From Planctomycetota bacterium (GTDB taxonomy: Bacteria; Planctomycetota; Planctomycetia; Pirellulales; Pirellulaceae): DNA of 32,088 bases. The notes under the pieces are model-generated. The model did not search any database and was not told the DNA's origin. It worked only from the letters and a program-made list of their open reading frames with translations. The translations under genes were made by a program, and so were the position numbers. The stretch covers positions 1 through 32,088 of the forward strand of contig JAJDEH010000480.1 in assembly GCA_029259935.1 (NCBI GenBank), given 5' to 3'. Shown one piece after another: positions 1-8,398 of this stretch (position 1 is its first letter; every line of letters starts with the position of its first letter).

Positions 1-30
1 CCCCTTGCCAAGGGGGAGTTAGAGGGGGTC
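1..30. repeat. Dispersed palindromic repeat, copy 1
   Basis: The element opens with CCCCTTGCCAAGGGGG and ends in TTAGAGGGGGTC, so it contains a self-complementary core. It matches the reverse complement of 4359-4388 at 26 of 30 positions and resembles 23939-23966. All copies lie at gene ends or outside genes, as expected of a REP-like or terminator-like element. It may continue beyond the left edge of the window. Confidence 0.55.
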
Positions 31-67
31 GAAAGCGCGGCTTGAATCTCGAACTTTGGTCATTTAG

Positions 68-202
68 TTGGACAGCGCCACCTTGGTCCCAATCGGCAAC
101 CGGCACGGTTTACGTTTGTGAGCGGCAAGGCGGCAACCGCCCGTATGCGCCGAAAAAACGGGGGCTATCGCCCTTCCGCTCACAGAACGTGGCGCTGTCC
201 AA
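68..202. repeat. Nested inverted-repeat element (REP/MITE-like)
   Basis: The element is bounded by a perfect 14-bp inverted repeat: TTGGACAGCGCCAC at 68-81 and its complement at 189-202. Inside is a second pair of arms, 117-132 and 169-184, complementary at 14 of 16 positions (TGTGAGCGG core). Inside those is a third 5-bp stem, CCCGT 140-144 with ACGGG 158-162. The three concentric stems would give a long branched hairpin in RNA or single-stranded DNA. It sits downstream of the minus-strand gene ending at 240. I see no open reading frame in it that looks real. It may be a non-autonomous mobile element or a REP-type repeat; copy number in the genome is unknown from here. Confidence 0.5.
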
Positions 203-239
203 TTGGTTTCAATTCCTGAATTCGTTTCGGATTTCGACT

Positions 240-1076
240 CTAAAACCGCGGCGTCGCACCGTGGATCGCGGAGTCTCGATGCGATTCATCGTCGTGCGAC
301 AAGTACTGACGAATCATTCCTTCGGTTTCGTTGGCGACGTGGTGCATCCGCAGCAGCCACAGTGATTTGAATAGGCCCGTCGAATCGAACAGATCGGGCG
401 GAAGCGACAGCAAGATGGCTTCACTGACTTTTTGGTTGAGGTCGGCGTTGGGAGAATCCGGGGCGAGCTTTTCGGCGAAGGCAGACTTCAGTGACGCCAT
501 GAGAACCTGAACCACCAAATCCCACTTTCCTTGTCGCCGGCTGTGGCGAAGATCGTCGGCGTGGTCTTGAAATCGCGATGCATCAAAAGCCATCTCGGAA
601 ACACTGCCGTTGTGAGCAAGAAAGGCAAGTAGCAGGTCGGTCCACCGCTCGACCTTTCGCCGCAAGTCATTCAAGGCGACGGTTTGCTCTACATCGATCC
701 CCGTACCGCGGAGCATGATGTTCAGAGCTCGGTTGCGAACTTCCATGTGTCCGATCAGGATGCTGCGCCCGATGGACTCGCAACGATTGGTGCCGCGCAG
801 GCGGTCGTGAGCGGTCAGTGTGGCGGCCCAAACTCGCGTCAATAATTCGCTGACCAGAAGTTCCTCGATTACGGAAACGAGTTTGTTGGATGGGACGCCC
901 TGTTGGCTTCCGTCTTCGAGGCCTTTCAAGGCATGGACCCAACGATCTTGCCTGCATTTGGAAGCGGTCCAGTAGTCGTGCAGGGATCGCTCCGACAGAT
1001 CTTCGATTCCGAGCAACAGCAGGTCGCTGCGGCTTGCCAACAGGGCGGCCAGTTCGATTGTTTCGCTTGCTTGCAT
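240..1076 (-). CDS. Unknown alpha-helical protein, 278 aa
   Basis: I do not recognise a named family. The protein has no signal peptide and no membrane segment. It is rich in Leu, Ala, Arg and Asp with heptad-like spacing, suggesting an all-helical cytoplasmic protein. Single Trp residues are spread along it (in DYWTASK, RWVHALKG, KVERWTD, GKWDLVV and LFKSLWLL). The start is ATG at 1076, with only a weak GAAG ribosome-binding site upstream. It lies 280 bp downstream of the Ser/Thr kinase gene on the same strand, so it could be at the end of the rluA-like/kinase cluster, but the gap and a hairpin at 1127-1154 make separate transcription equally likely. Codon use and the lack of convincing alternative frames support it as a real gene. 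Confidence 0.7.
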   Translation of the reverse strand: MQASETIELAALLASRSDLLLLGIEDLSERSLHDYWTASKCRQDRWVHALKGLEDGSQQGVPSNKLVSVIEELLVSELLTRVWAATLTAHDRLRGTNRCESIGRSILIGHMEVRNRALNIMLRGTGIDVEQTVALNDLRRKVERWTDLLLAFLAHNGSVSEMAFDASRFQDHADDLRHSRRQGKWDLVVQVLMASLKSAFAEKLAPDSPNADLNQKVSEAILLSLPPDLFDSTGLFKSLWLLRMHHVANETEGMIRQYLSHDDESHRDSAIHGATPRF

Positions 1077-1126
1077 AAGGTCTTCGCCGGTGAAGTGATG
1101 TCAGTGGGGCTTATGAATGCGGAATG

Positions 1127-1154
1127 CGCGAGCCCGAGGGGACGGAGGCTCGCG
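1127..1154. other. GC-rich hairpin upstream of the 278-aa gene
   Basis: CGCGAGCC (1127-1134) and GGCTCGCG (1147-1154) form a perfect 8-bp stem around a 12-nt loop. It lies between the kinase stop (1357) and the start of the next minus-strand gene (1076), about 50 bp before that start. No T-run follows on the minus strand, so it is not a classic rho-independent terminator. It could be an intergenic repeat or a leader structure. Confidence 0.4.
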
Positions 1155-1356
1155 GCAGACCGCTTTGACGACCGTACTCAATGGGTCGCCTGGCAGGTCA
1201 ATTTGCAAACTCGATGCCAATCGAAATGCGACGAGACCATTTCGTGTGACACGCCCAAGAAAGCGAGGACAATTCGGCCCGATTTTGTTTTGCGGCCGCT
1301 AAGGAATAGCGAGAGAAGTGCAAAGCGGCATCATCGAATGTTGCGAAAGGGCAACA

Positions 1357-2769
1357 TTAGCGAAAGACCAACATCGCCAGTAAGAAGCCGACGAAGCCGC
1401 CGATGAACAGCGAAATCGGAACGGCAATGGCAAGGGCAACCGTCACCAAAACAATCGGCGAGGCGGCCATGGGCGCTGGAGCCTCGTCGTCGGCCAAGAT
1501 GGGCGGAGGAGGCGGTTCTCGGCCGACTCGCCGAGTCTCTTGGCTCTCGGATGCCGCGCTGGTTGTGCCTTGTGAAATCTGACTCTCGCCATCCACTGAC
1601 ACAAAGTCGGCGGCATCAAAGGTTGCCGAACCGGTATCCTTGAGATTGATTTCCAGTTCTTCGTCAACGCCTCCCGTGGGCAGCGGCGGAGACATCCAAG
1701 GAGAACGACGGGTCAGTTGTTGCGACGGCAACGGATCCGAGTCGCTGGCCCACGGCTCCAAGCGGTGGGCCACGTCGGCCATCGTTTGGATGCGCTGGGT
1801 CGGGTCCTTCTCCATCATATCGGCGATCAGATCCACGAAGTCGTCGCTGATCTCTTCGTTGAAACGCCGAGGGTGCCAAGGCGTTTCGTAAAGATGGCGC
1901 GTGGCCTTGCTCTGCGTCGTTCCACCGGGATAGGGCACTTTGCCCGTGATGGCATAGTAGAGCGTGCAGCCCAAGGAGTAGATATCGCTGGCGGCGTTTA
2001 CATCGCGGGGCGTTTTGATCTGTTCGGGGGAGAGATAGTCGGCCGTGCCGACGATTTTCCCCGCCCTGGGGTCTTCCTCGCCGCCTTTGCTATAGCCGGC
2101 TAATCCCAGATCGGAAACTTTTGCCACTCCTTCTGGAGTCACCAAAATGTTGCCGGGCTTGACGTCGCGGTGGATGAGTCCGTTTTCGTGAGCGTGCTCA
2201 AGCGACAAAGCGGCCTGCATGATGATTCGGGCGCTTTGTTGTTGCGTGAGACGGCCACGCGAACGCACCAAGCGACGCAGGTCGATGCCCGGTACGTATT
2301 CGACGACTAGATAGTGGACCTTGCCATCTTCGCCCGCGTCGTAAGCGCGGACCAGATTGGGATGATCGAGCTTGGCTTGCGCGCGGATTTCACGTCGAAA
2401 GCTGGCGATCGCCTCGGGTGTCGATTTTTCCCGGGGCAGGACCTTGACCGCGCACTCACGGCCCATCACTTCATGAGTCGCTTTGTAGACTTCCCCCATT
2501 CCGCCGCGACCAATGGAATCGGTAACGGTGTAGGGACCCAGGCTGAGCTTGGTCCGGCCGGCCTTGAGTTGATCGGCCTGGTACTGGGTCAAGACGTTCA
2601 TCTCGACCAGCTTTTCAGCCAATTCGTCGCCAGCCACTTGGACCGCTTGGGCGTAGGGATTGTCCGTATCGGCGCGAGCGACCTGTTCAGCCTCGGAGAT
2701 CTGGTCTTGGGTCACCAAACCACTTAGAAGGCAAGAACTGCGAAATTTGTTTTCGCCAGAGTCAGCCAC
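1357..2769 (-). CDS. Tail-anchored Hanks-type Ser/Thr protein kinase
   Basis: This 470-aa protein transfers phosphate from ATP to Ser/Thr of unknown protein targets. Residues 80-340 carry the kinase domain: glycine loop GRGGMGEV (87-94), ATP-binding Lys109, catalytic HRDVKPGN (200-207), metal-binding Asp220 in DLG instead of DFG, and SPEQ (247-250) at the APE position. All catalytic residues are present, so it should be active. Residues 10-75 form a helical module (LLSGLVT...LTQYQADQLKAG) of the kind that precedes many planctomycete kinases. A Pro/Ser-rich acidic linker follows the kinase, and residues 438-468 are one hydrophobic segment ending in Arg, so the kinase probably faces the cytoplasm from a C-terminal anchor. 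No PASTA or other sensor domain is visible. The start is GTG at 2769 with GAGG upstream. It lies 152 bp after the pseudouridine synthase gene. Confidence 0.93.
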   Translation of the reverse strand: MADSGENKFRSSCLLSGLVTQDQISEAEQVARADTDNPYAQAVQVAGDELAEKLVEMNVLTQYQADQLKAGRTKLSLGPYTVTDSIGRGGMGEVYKATHEVMGRECAVKVLPREKSTPEAIASFRREIRAQAKLDHPNLVRAYDAGEDGKVHYLVVEYVPGIDLRRLVRSRGRLTQQQSARIIMQAALSLEHAHENGLIHRDVKPGNILVTPEGVAKVSDLGLAGYSKGGEEDPRAGKIVGTADYLSPEQIKTPRDVNAASDIYSLGCTLYYAITGKVPYPGGTTQSKATRHLYETPWHPRRFNEEISDDFVDLIADMMEKDPTQRIQTMADVAHRLEPWASDSDPLPSQQLTRRSPWMSPPLPTGGVDEELEINLKDTGSATFDAADFVSVDGESQISQGTTSAASESQETRRVGREPPPPPILADDEAPAPMAASPIVLVTVALAIAVPISLFIGGFVGFLLAMLVFR

Positions 2770-2921
2770 CGTTGGGATTCCTCAATGATCGTTGCGTAAG
2801 CCAGAACACTAGCAACAGCTTAGCGAACATAGCACATCCTAGTAAGCAAGCGGCCGGAGACTGTCGATTATCGGCATTGAATCGCTCGCGCCAAGGATCT
2901 TTTGTATGAATCTAGGATAAA

Positions 2922-3650
2922 TCAGGATTGGCGCTCTGGAACCCCGATTTTCAACCAGGTGTTGGGCAACGGTGCCACCAGTTCGACCGCCGATTTTTGC
3001 ACTGGATGGGTAAACCCAAGACGCCTGGAATGAAGGGCGATCCCGGCAGCGAAGGGCGCGCGGCTACCGTACTTGCGGTCGCCGATTATGGGGTGTCCCA
3101 GGTGGGCCAGTTGCACCCTTATTTGGTGTTTGCGGCCCGTGTGCAGACGCACTTCCAATAGTGTTTTGTCGTTCATTTTCGCCAGTGTGCGATAAGACAG
3201 GCGTGCCTGCCGCGCGCCGGGTTGTCCCGGTTGGCAGAGGTGGACTTTGCGATGCCGCTCGTCTTTCTTGATCCAATCTTCTAGGTCGCCAGCGGCGGGC
3301 CTTGGGCGACCCGCAACCAAGGCCCAATACGTTTTTTCAACCTCGCTCGCGCGAAACTGTTCGGTCAAGCGAGCAGCCGCCTTCGAGGTGCGGGCCATGA
3401 TGACGATTCCCGTTACGGGGGCGTCTAGGCGACTGACAATGCCAACGTATACATTTCCCGGCTTGTCGTACGCCCGCTTCAAATAGTCCTTGGCCCACGT
3501 TAGCAGGCTCGGCTCTTCTTTCCCGACCCCCATCGTGGCCAAGCCGGCTGGTTTGTCGACCGCCAATAGGTGGTTGTCTTCTAACAGGATTTTGGGAAGC
3601 TTGGGCCGCATGGTCGTGCCGAAAGACGATTCATTCGATATGTTGGTCAC
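2922..3650 (-). CDS. RluA-family pseudouridine synthase
   Basis: The enzyme converts specific uridines in rRNA or tRNA to pseudouridine in the cytoplasm. It has the RluA-type catalytic block SRLDAPVTG with nucleophile Asp76, the N-terminal VDKPAGLATM strand (31-40), and the conserved TGRKHQIRVQLAHLGHP block (171-187) followed by IGDRKYG. At 242 aa it matches single-domain members with no S4 RNA-binding domain, so it is closer to RluC/RluD-like catalytic cores than to RsuA. The RNA position modified cannot be told from sequence. The start is uncertain: GTG at 3650 gives 242 aa, while ATG at 3611 gives 229 aa starting just before the domain; neither has a good Shine-Dalgarno site. It is divergent from maf (129 bp between the starts) and upstream of the kinase on the same strand. 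Confidence 0.92.
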   Translation of the reverse strand: MTNISNESSFGTTMRPKLPKILLEDNHLLAVDKPAGLATMGVGKEEPSLLTWAKDYLKRAYDKPGNVYVGIVSRLDAPVTGIVIMARTSKAAARLTEQFRASEVEKTYWALVAGRPRPAAGDLEDWIKKDERHRKVHLCQPGQPGARQARLSYRTLAKMNDKTLLEVRLHTGRKHQIRVQLAHLGHPIIGDRKYGSRAPFAAGIALHSRRLGFTHPVQKSAVELVAPLPNTWLKIGVPERQS

Positions 3651-3779
3651 TGTGGCACCATGCGATTCGCCGATTAAGGTGATTCGCCAATTAGGGATTC
3701 GCCGGTTCGCAGCCGATTGCGTTTTCCTCCATTATTCATCCAGCCGTGACGATTAGATAGGCCGAAGAGATCTCCGTTC

Positions 3780-4370
3780 ATGGTGGACGCTCATTCCCAA
3801 CTGATACTCGCCAGCGGATCGCCCAGACGACGTGAACTGTTGCAACAAGCCGGCTACGACTTTAAAGTGCTGCGGCCCAGCGACGCGGCGGAATGTGGCG
3901 TTTGCAGCCGGGAAACACCGCCGGAATTGGTCGCTCGGCTGGCATATCAAAAGGCGGCCGACGTGGCGACCGCTTGTCCGGAGGGCATTGTCATCGGTGC
4001 CGACACGGTAGCGGAGTGCCGTGGCCGCATTCTGGGCAAGCCCGAGAACAGAGAACACGCCCGCCAAATGCTGCGGTTGATGAGCGGCTGTGTACATCAT
4101 GTCTACACGGGTGTTTGCTTGTGGCGCCGGCCCGATAACAAGACACTCGTAAAGGTTGATTCAACCAAATTGAAAATGGACTCGATATCCGACGCCAATT
4201 TGGAAGCATATCTCGACACCGGCGATTGGCAGGGCAAGGCGGGAGCCTTTGGCTTTCAAGACGGGCTGGATTGGATCCACATCTTGGTCGGCAGCACGTC
4301 GAACGTCGTGGGACTGCCGTTGGAGTTGTTGGCCGACATGCTGCGCGAATTGAAGGGCGATCCCCTCTAA
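3780..4370 (+). CDS. maf: Maf family nucleoside triphosphate pyrophosphatase
   Basis: This 196-aa protein is predicted to hydrolyse non-canonical or surplus nucleoside triphosphates (dTTP/UTP or modified bases) to the monophosphate and pyrophosphate. Family motifs are in order: LASGSPRRREL (10-20), the substrate- and metal-binding GADTV with Asp75, GKP (86-88) and GDWQGKAGAFGFQ. GADT and GKAGAFGFQ fit the YhdE (dTTP/UTP) branch better than the YceF (m7GTP) branch, but specificity is inferred. The start is ATG at 3780. The last codons (GDPL, stop) lie inside a dispersed palindromic repeat at 4359-4388, so the C-terminal tail may have been set by repeat insertion. It is convergent with yidC, whose stop is only 24 bp away. 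Confidence 0.93.
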   Translation: MVDAHSQLILASGSPRRRELLQQAGYDFKVLRPSDAAECGVCSRETPPELVARLAYQKAADVATACPEGIVIGADTVAECRGRILGKPENREHARQMLRLMSGCVHHVYTGVCLWRRPDNKTLVKVDSTKLKMDSISDANLEAYLDTGDWQGKAGAFGFQDGLDWIHILVGSTSNVVGLPLELLADMLRELKGDPL

Positions 4371-4388
4371 TTCCTACTTGGCAAGGGG
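4359..4388. repeat. Dispersed palindromic repeat, copy 2, between maf and yidC
   Basis: The reverse complement of this stretch reads CCCCTTGCCAAG, then TAGGAA, then TTAGAGGGGATC, matching positions 1-30 at 26 of 30 bases. It covers the last codons and stop of maf and ends 6 bp before the yidC stop. CCCCT at 4362-4366 can pair with AGGGG at 4384-4388, so it may work as a bidirectional terminator for the two convergent genes. Confidence 0.5.
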
Positions 4389-4394
4389 GAGAAC

Positions 4395-7226
4395 TCAATC
4401 CGAAACTTCGTCACGGCCCTTCCTGCGTCGATCTCTGCGTTGGCGTCGTTTCTCTTGTTTCTTCGAATCGCCGTCGTTCGACTTTTGAAATTGTCGCTCA
4501 ACCTTGGGGTGCCCGTTGCTGTCAGTCGACGCGCTGTCGGTGTCAGAAAGTTCACCCTCCGAGCTATCCTCGGAAGCAGCGCCACTCTCATTCGATGCCG
4601 CCTTCGCGGACGCGTCCGAATCGTCTGGATTCTCTGGCTTGGGCCGCTTCTTCTTGTCCGCTGATCGGTCTTCTTTGAGCCCCTTTGACTTCTTCGCGCT
4701 CTTGCTCTGGGGTTTCTTTCCGTCGTCTAGCAGGTGCCGCAAATTCTCCGGCAACTTCGGCTTGGGCAACAGTTTGCGTTCGATGATTCCCCATAGGCTG
4801 GAAGTGATGAAGTAAATGCACAGCCCGCTGGGAACCTTGAAAAACATAAACCCGATGAACAGCGTCATGAAGGACATCATGCGGTGCGTCATCTGTTGCT
4901 GTTCGTCGGTCGGCGGCGGCGTGAACATCTTCTGCTGAACGAGAAACAGCACCACCGTGATGATCGGCAAGATATTGAAATACGGGCCCAGCCATCCGTC
5001 GGGGGCTGCCCAGAACATCCAATCACCCCAGAAAAAGAGCCGGTCGGGACCCGCTAGGTTCGAGCACCAATCCACGCCGGGAATGAGCGCCTTGTCGCGC
5101 AGAGCAATGTCGACGGAAAGACCGCGATACAACCCGATAAACACGGGTAGTTGCAAGAACATCAACAAGCATCCGCCGAATGGGTTGTAGTTGTTTTTGC
5201 GAAACAGATCCTGCTGTGCCTTGCCGCGTTTCTCCATGTCGTTTTTATATTTGTCGGCAATCCGCTTCATTTCGGGAGCCAGCACTTGCATCATCTGCGC
5301 GTTGCGAGCCGCCTTGCGGCTGATTGGAATCATGCAGCATCGAACCAAGATTGTGAGCATGATAATCGCGATGCCGTAATTACCCACGACGCGGTAAAAC
5401 TGGTGCAGTAGCCACACCAGCGGCCGCGAAACCACGCCGAACCAGCCGTAATAGACCACCTCTTCCATCTCGTACTCGGCCAGCAAATTCGGCTGCTTGG
5501 GGCCGGCAAACACGATGAACTCGTGATGAAGTGATTGGTCCGGCTTCAGTTGTCGCGATTCGCTAATCAGTTCGAACGTGGTGTTGAAGCGTTTGGCCTG
5601 GATCGATCCGGGATGCTTTTCCGGCACTCGGCCCATCGTGACGGCCCGGCCCTCTGCCAGCACGAACTCTTGTGCGTCGGAATCGGCAGACGGTTGCATC
5701 AAGACAGAAAAATACTGCGCGTCGCCGCCGGTATAGGTGAGTTGGCGGCCGTCTTCGTTTTCGTTGGTGGTAAAGAAATGATTTGATAACAGCTTGTCTT
5801 TGATCGTGTTCTTCACGATCAACGGGCAGCCCCACAGCCGAAAATCATTGTCGCCAAGCGACTTGGACGACCAAATAACATCCCGCGCGCCCGCAGCGCC
5901 AAAGCCTCGGGCAATTTTATTGGAGTACCACCAGCCTTCGGTCGGCAAGCCGGCGGGGCCTCGCAAGAGATAAGCAATCGACGACGTCTGGCTGCTCGTG
6001 TTTTTGATTTCGATGTCGAACTCGAGGTGATACGACTTGTAATCGGAGTTCGAAATTTGATCGCTGGGAGTCGGCACCAACGAGAAGCGTTTGATCACCG
6101 TGAAGCCGTCGGCCTGATAATGAAACTCGACGCTTGGCTTCTCCTTGTCGTTTCGTTTGTCTCCCGACTTGGGCACGGTCCAGTTGCCGGTGAACATGCC
6201 GTCTTCCGCCACTTCGGCCAGCGGCTTCCATTTTCCCTTTTCCCAATTGCCCAGCGTCATTGAGAATGACGATTGATGTTCATCATCGCGCAACAGCTTC
6301 ACGTCGTCTTTAATCGTTTCGACCTCGGGCCGAATGATAGAAAGCGGACGTTTCGAAAGCGTGGCGACGAGTTTCTTTTTTTCACCACCGCGAAGGACTG
6401 TCAGCTCTAATTTATCCTCGGGGCTGGTCGATTCCAGATAAATGTCAAATGCCTCGACCGCGGTGAGCGTATTTCCCTTGGACCTTTCGAGCGGCGTAAG
6501 CGCCGATAGTTCCGCCGACTGTCGTAACTGATCGAGGTCTTGCCCGTCGACGGCAACAATGACATCTTTCTTACTTTCTGTTTCCTCTTCCGATTTTGCT
6601 TTGAGGTTCGGATCCCAAGCTTGGAGACCCGCATGCCAAGCTGGCGTGCCATGGCCCACGACATTGACGCGCAGGCCTGCTTCCACTTCGGAGAGCGCCA
6701 GGTCGCCTAGGTAGCCGCCTTCTTTTATTAGCTCGCGATATCGAAAATCGCCGGCTTCCGTTCGCTCCGCCAATTCAATTCGCCGAATGGTTCCGGCTCG
6801 GGAATCTAGAATTACCAAGAAACGAAACGGATTCTCTTTGGTTCCATCATCGCCGTTCGCCACGGAACCTAGGCTGATAAACTCTCGCGGCCCGTCGTTT
6901 TTTGAGGGGGCGATCGCACTTCCATCCTTGGGAGGATCGTCCTCTTTCGGCTTCTTGCCGGTGCCCTGATCGCCGGTGGTATCCTCGACCGGTTTGCCGC
7001 CGTCCGTTTTTTTATCGCCGTCTGGTTTATTGTCCCCGCCTGGGTTGTCGTCGCCCGAGCCTTCAACTTTGGCCTTCGCGTCCGCGTCGTCGTCCTGATC
7101 ACCCGCCACGACCTGGCCGTCTGGGGCACCCTCGGGCTTGGGTTTGGCCTCGGGCCCAAACATCCATACGTAGAGCCAGATAATGGCCACCGAAAGGATC
7201 AAGAATAGAGGAAGTCGTTTTTCCAC
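4395..7226 (-). CDS. yidC: YidC/Oxa1 membrane protein insertase, enlarged form with PDZ-like insert
   Basis: YidC inserts and folds inner-membrane proteins, alone or with SecYEG. At 943 aa this one is far longer than the usual ~550. Residues 5-23 are the N-terminal membrane anchor. Residues 25-110 are a Gly/Asp/Lys/Pro-rich low-complexity linker. Residues 170-295 look like a PDZ domain (VNVVGHGTPAWHAGL, then DVIVAVDGQDL, then LELTVLRGGEKKKLVATL). Residues 315-590 fit the periplasmic beta-sandwich. Residues 595-820 are the conserved five-helix insertase core, with the groove arginine Arg629 in LTILVRCCMIPISR, a coiled cytoplasmic hairpin (645-675), and NPFGGCLLMFLQLPVFIGLY. Residues 822-943 form a highly charged tail with a very basic end, like ribosome-binding tails of Oxa1. 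The start is GTG at 7226. The metallophosphoesterase gene precedes it by 188 bp on the same strand. Confidence 0.95.
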   Translation of the reverse strand: MEKRLPLFLILSVAIIWLYVWMFGPEAKPKPEGAPDGQVVAGDQDDDADAKAKVEGSGDDNPGGDNKPDGDKKTDGGKPVEDTTGDQGTGKKPKEDDPPKDGSAIAPSKNDGPREFISLGSVANGDDGTKENPFRFLVILDSRAGTIRRIELAERTEAGDFRYRELIKEGGYLGDLALSEVEAGLRVNVVGHGTPAWHAGLQAWDPNLKAKSEEETESKKDVIVAVDGQDLDQLRQSAELSALTPLERSKGNTLTAVEAFDIYLESTSPEDKLELTVLRGGEKKKLVATLSKRPLSIIRPEVETIKDDVKLLRDDEHQSSFSMTLGNWEKGKWKPLAEVAEDGMFTGNWTVPKSGDKRNDKEKPSVEFHYQADGFTVIKRFSLVPTPSDQISNSDYKSYHLEFDIEIKNTSSQTSSIAYLLRGPAGLPTEGWWYSNKIARGFGAAGARDVIWSSKSLGDNDFRLWGCPLIVKNTIKDKLLSNHFFTTNENEDGRQLTYTGGDAQYFSVLMQPSADSDAQEFVLAEGRAVTMGRVPEKHPGSIQAKRFNTTFELISESRQLKPDQSLHHEFIVFAGPKQPNLLAEYEMEEVVYYGWFGVVSRPLVWLLHQFYRVVGNYGIAIIMLTILVRCCMIPISRKAARNAQMMQVLAPEMKRIADKYKNDMEKRGKAQQDLFRKNNYNPFGGCLLMFLQLPVFIGLYRGLSVDIALRDKALIPGVDWCSNLAGPDRLFFWGDWMFWAAPDGWLGPYFNILPIITVVLFLVQQKMFTPPPTDEQQQMTHRMMSFMTLFIGFMFFKVPSGLCIYFITSSLWGIIERKLLPKPKLPENLRHLLDDGKKPQSKSAKKSKGLKEDRSADKKKRPKPENPDDSDASAKAASNESGAASEDSSEGELSDTDSASTDSNGHPKVERQFQKSNDGDSKKQEKRRQRRDRRRKGRDEVSD

Positions 7227-7414
7227 GGTTGGTTAACCTTGGGGGATCGATGGGCGGGGCCCGAGTGGGATGGGCGTAGCGACTGGCACCTGTGTGTGTA
7301 TTCTCACTTTATGTGCAATTCTTGCAATATCGACGCCACGTTAATTCAGAGACTATCGCCAAATCAGAGGCTTTCGGCGGCAAAACTGGAGGGGGAGTTG
7401 AGCAAAGGATCTAC

Positions 7415-8161
7415 TTATCGTCCTTCACGCAATCGCTCGCCGAGAAAATTGTCCAACTCTGGAATGTCGAAGATCTTTTGAGCCGTCGTCTCCAACGGAT
7501 ATTCGACACGCCGAAACTCGATCGAATCGTCTTCCATCACGACATAGCAGGATCGGGTGTCGCTGTCCCTCGGCTGGCCCACGCTTCCGACGTTGATCAT
7601 CGCCTTTTCTTGCCCCAAGCGATAACGCCCGCCCAAATCGTTTGGACCGAAGAATCGGCAATCTTCGGTAAACACTCCCGGCACGTGGGTATGGCCCTGG
7701 AAGCAGTAACGGCCAATCAGGCTGAAGATCTTTTCGATCTTCTTTTTGTTGTAAATGTCTTCAGGAAACACATACTCATTCATCGGGCTGCGGGCCGAGC
7801 CATGCACGAACAGGCAATCGCCATCGCGATGGGTCCGTGGCAATTCGCACAGAAATGTCCACCGCCGAAGTTGCTCGCCGCTGTCGTTCCCATTTTCCAA
7901 CTGCGATCGGGTCCAGAATATCGCGCGCTCGGCGCCACTGCTGAAACCCTCGGGATCGAACAGAGCTCCTTGGTCATGATTGCCAAGGATACACACGTCG
8001 AACTGCATGATCTGGTCGATGCATTCGCGCGGGTTGGGACCATAGCCGATCACGTCGCCCAAACAAAAGATCTCACCGATCCCTTGCTCTTGAATATCGG
8101 CCATCACCGCGGTTAGCGCTTCGAGATTGCCGTGAATATCGCTTATGATGGCCCGCTTCAC
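7415..8161 (-). CDS. Calcineurin-like metallophosphoesterase, 248 aa
   Basis: This is a soluble phosphodiesterase or phosphatase with a two-metal centre; the natural substrate is unknown. All metal-ligand motifs are present: SDIHGN (Asp8, His10), [10 protein letters not shown] (Asp36), GNHD (Asn61, His62), FVHGS (His120) and GHTHVPG (His157, His159). Length and motifs fit the compact MJ0936/YfcE-like branch rather than ApaH, which acts on diadenosine tetraphosphate. The GTG start at 8161 is supported by GAGAGG eight bases upstream. There is no signal peptide, so it acts in the cytoplasm. It is transcribed toward yidC with a 188-bp gap and divergently from the zinc-ribbon/GYF gene at 8399. Confidence 0.93.
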   Translation of the reverse strand: MKRAIISDIHGNLEALTAVMADIQEQGIGEIFCLGDVIGYGPNPRECIDQIMQFDVCILGNHDQGALFDPEGFSSGAERAIFWTRSQLENGNDSGEQLRRWTFLCELPRTHRDGDCLFVHGSARSPMNEYVFPEDIYNKKKIEKIFSLIGRYCFQGHTHVPGVFTEDCRFFGPNDLGGRYRLGQEKAMINVGSVGQPRDSDTRSCYVVMEDDSIEFRRVEYPLETTAQKIFDIPELDNFLGERLREGR

Positions 8162-8398
8162 GGTCCAGACCTCTCGTTTTCTATGTGCCGCCCACGCGGA
8201 TGTAGTTTAGCAGTCTAAAATCCGGTGTGGGGGGGGTCAAGCGGAGTTACCAGCGCACGGCGACCGCACCGCCTGGGCCAGATCGATCATTGATGGCCTG
8301 GGATCGCTTGTTTAAACTGCCAGTGGAGCCGGACGGGCCAGCAGTGTCGGATAACTGTCGTTTTGACGGCGTGTCGATTAAAGCGAGGCAAACCGCGA

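Noticed and set aside
7292..8116. A 274-codon frame antisense to the metallophosphoesterase
   Set aside because: It is fully covered by a gene with all metal-ligand motifs; no independent support.
8229..8236. Run of eight G residues upstream of the GYF gene
   Set aside because: It might vary by slippage, but it lies outside any clear promoter spacing, so there is no evidence for phase variation.
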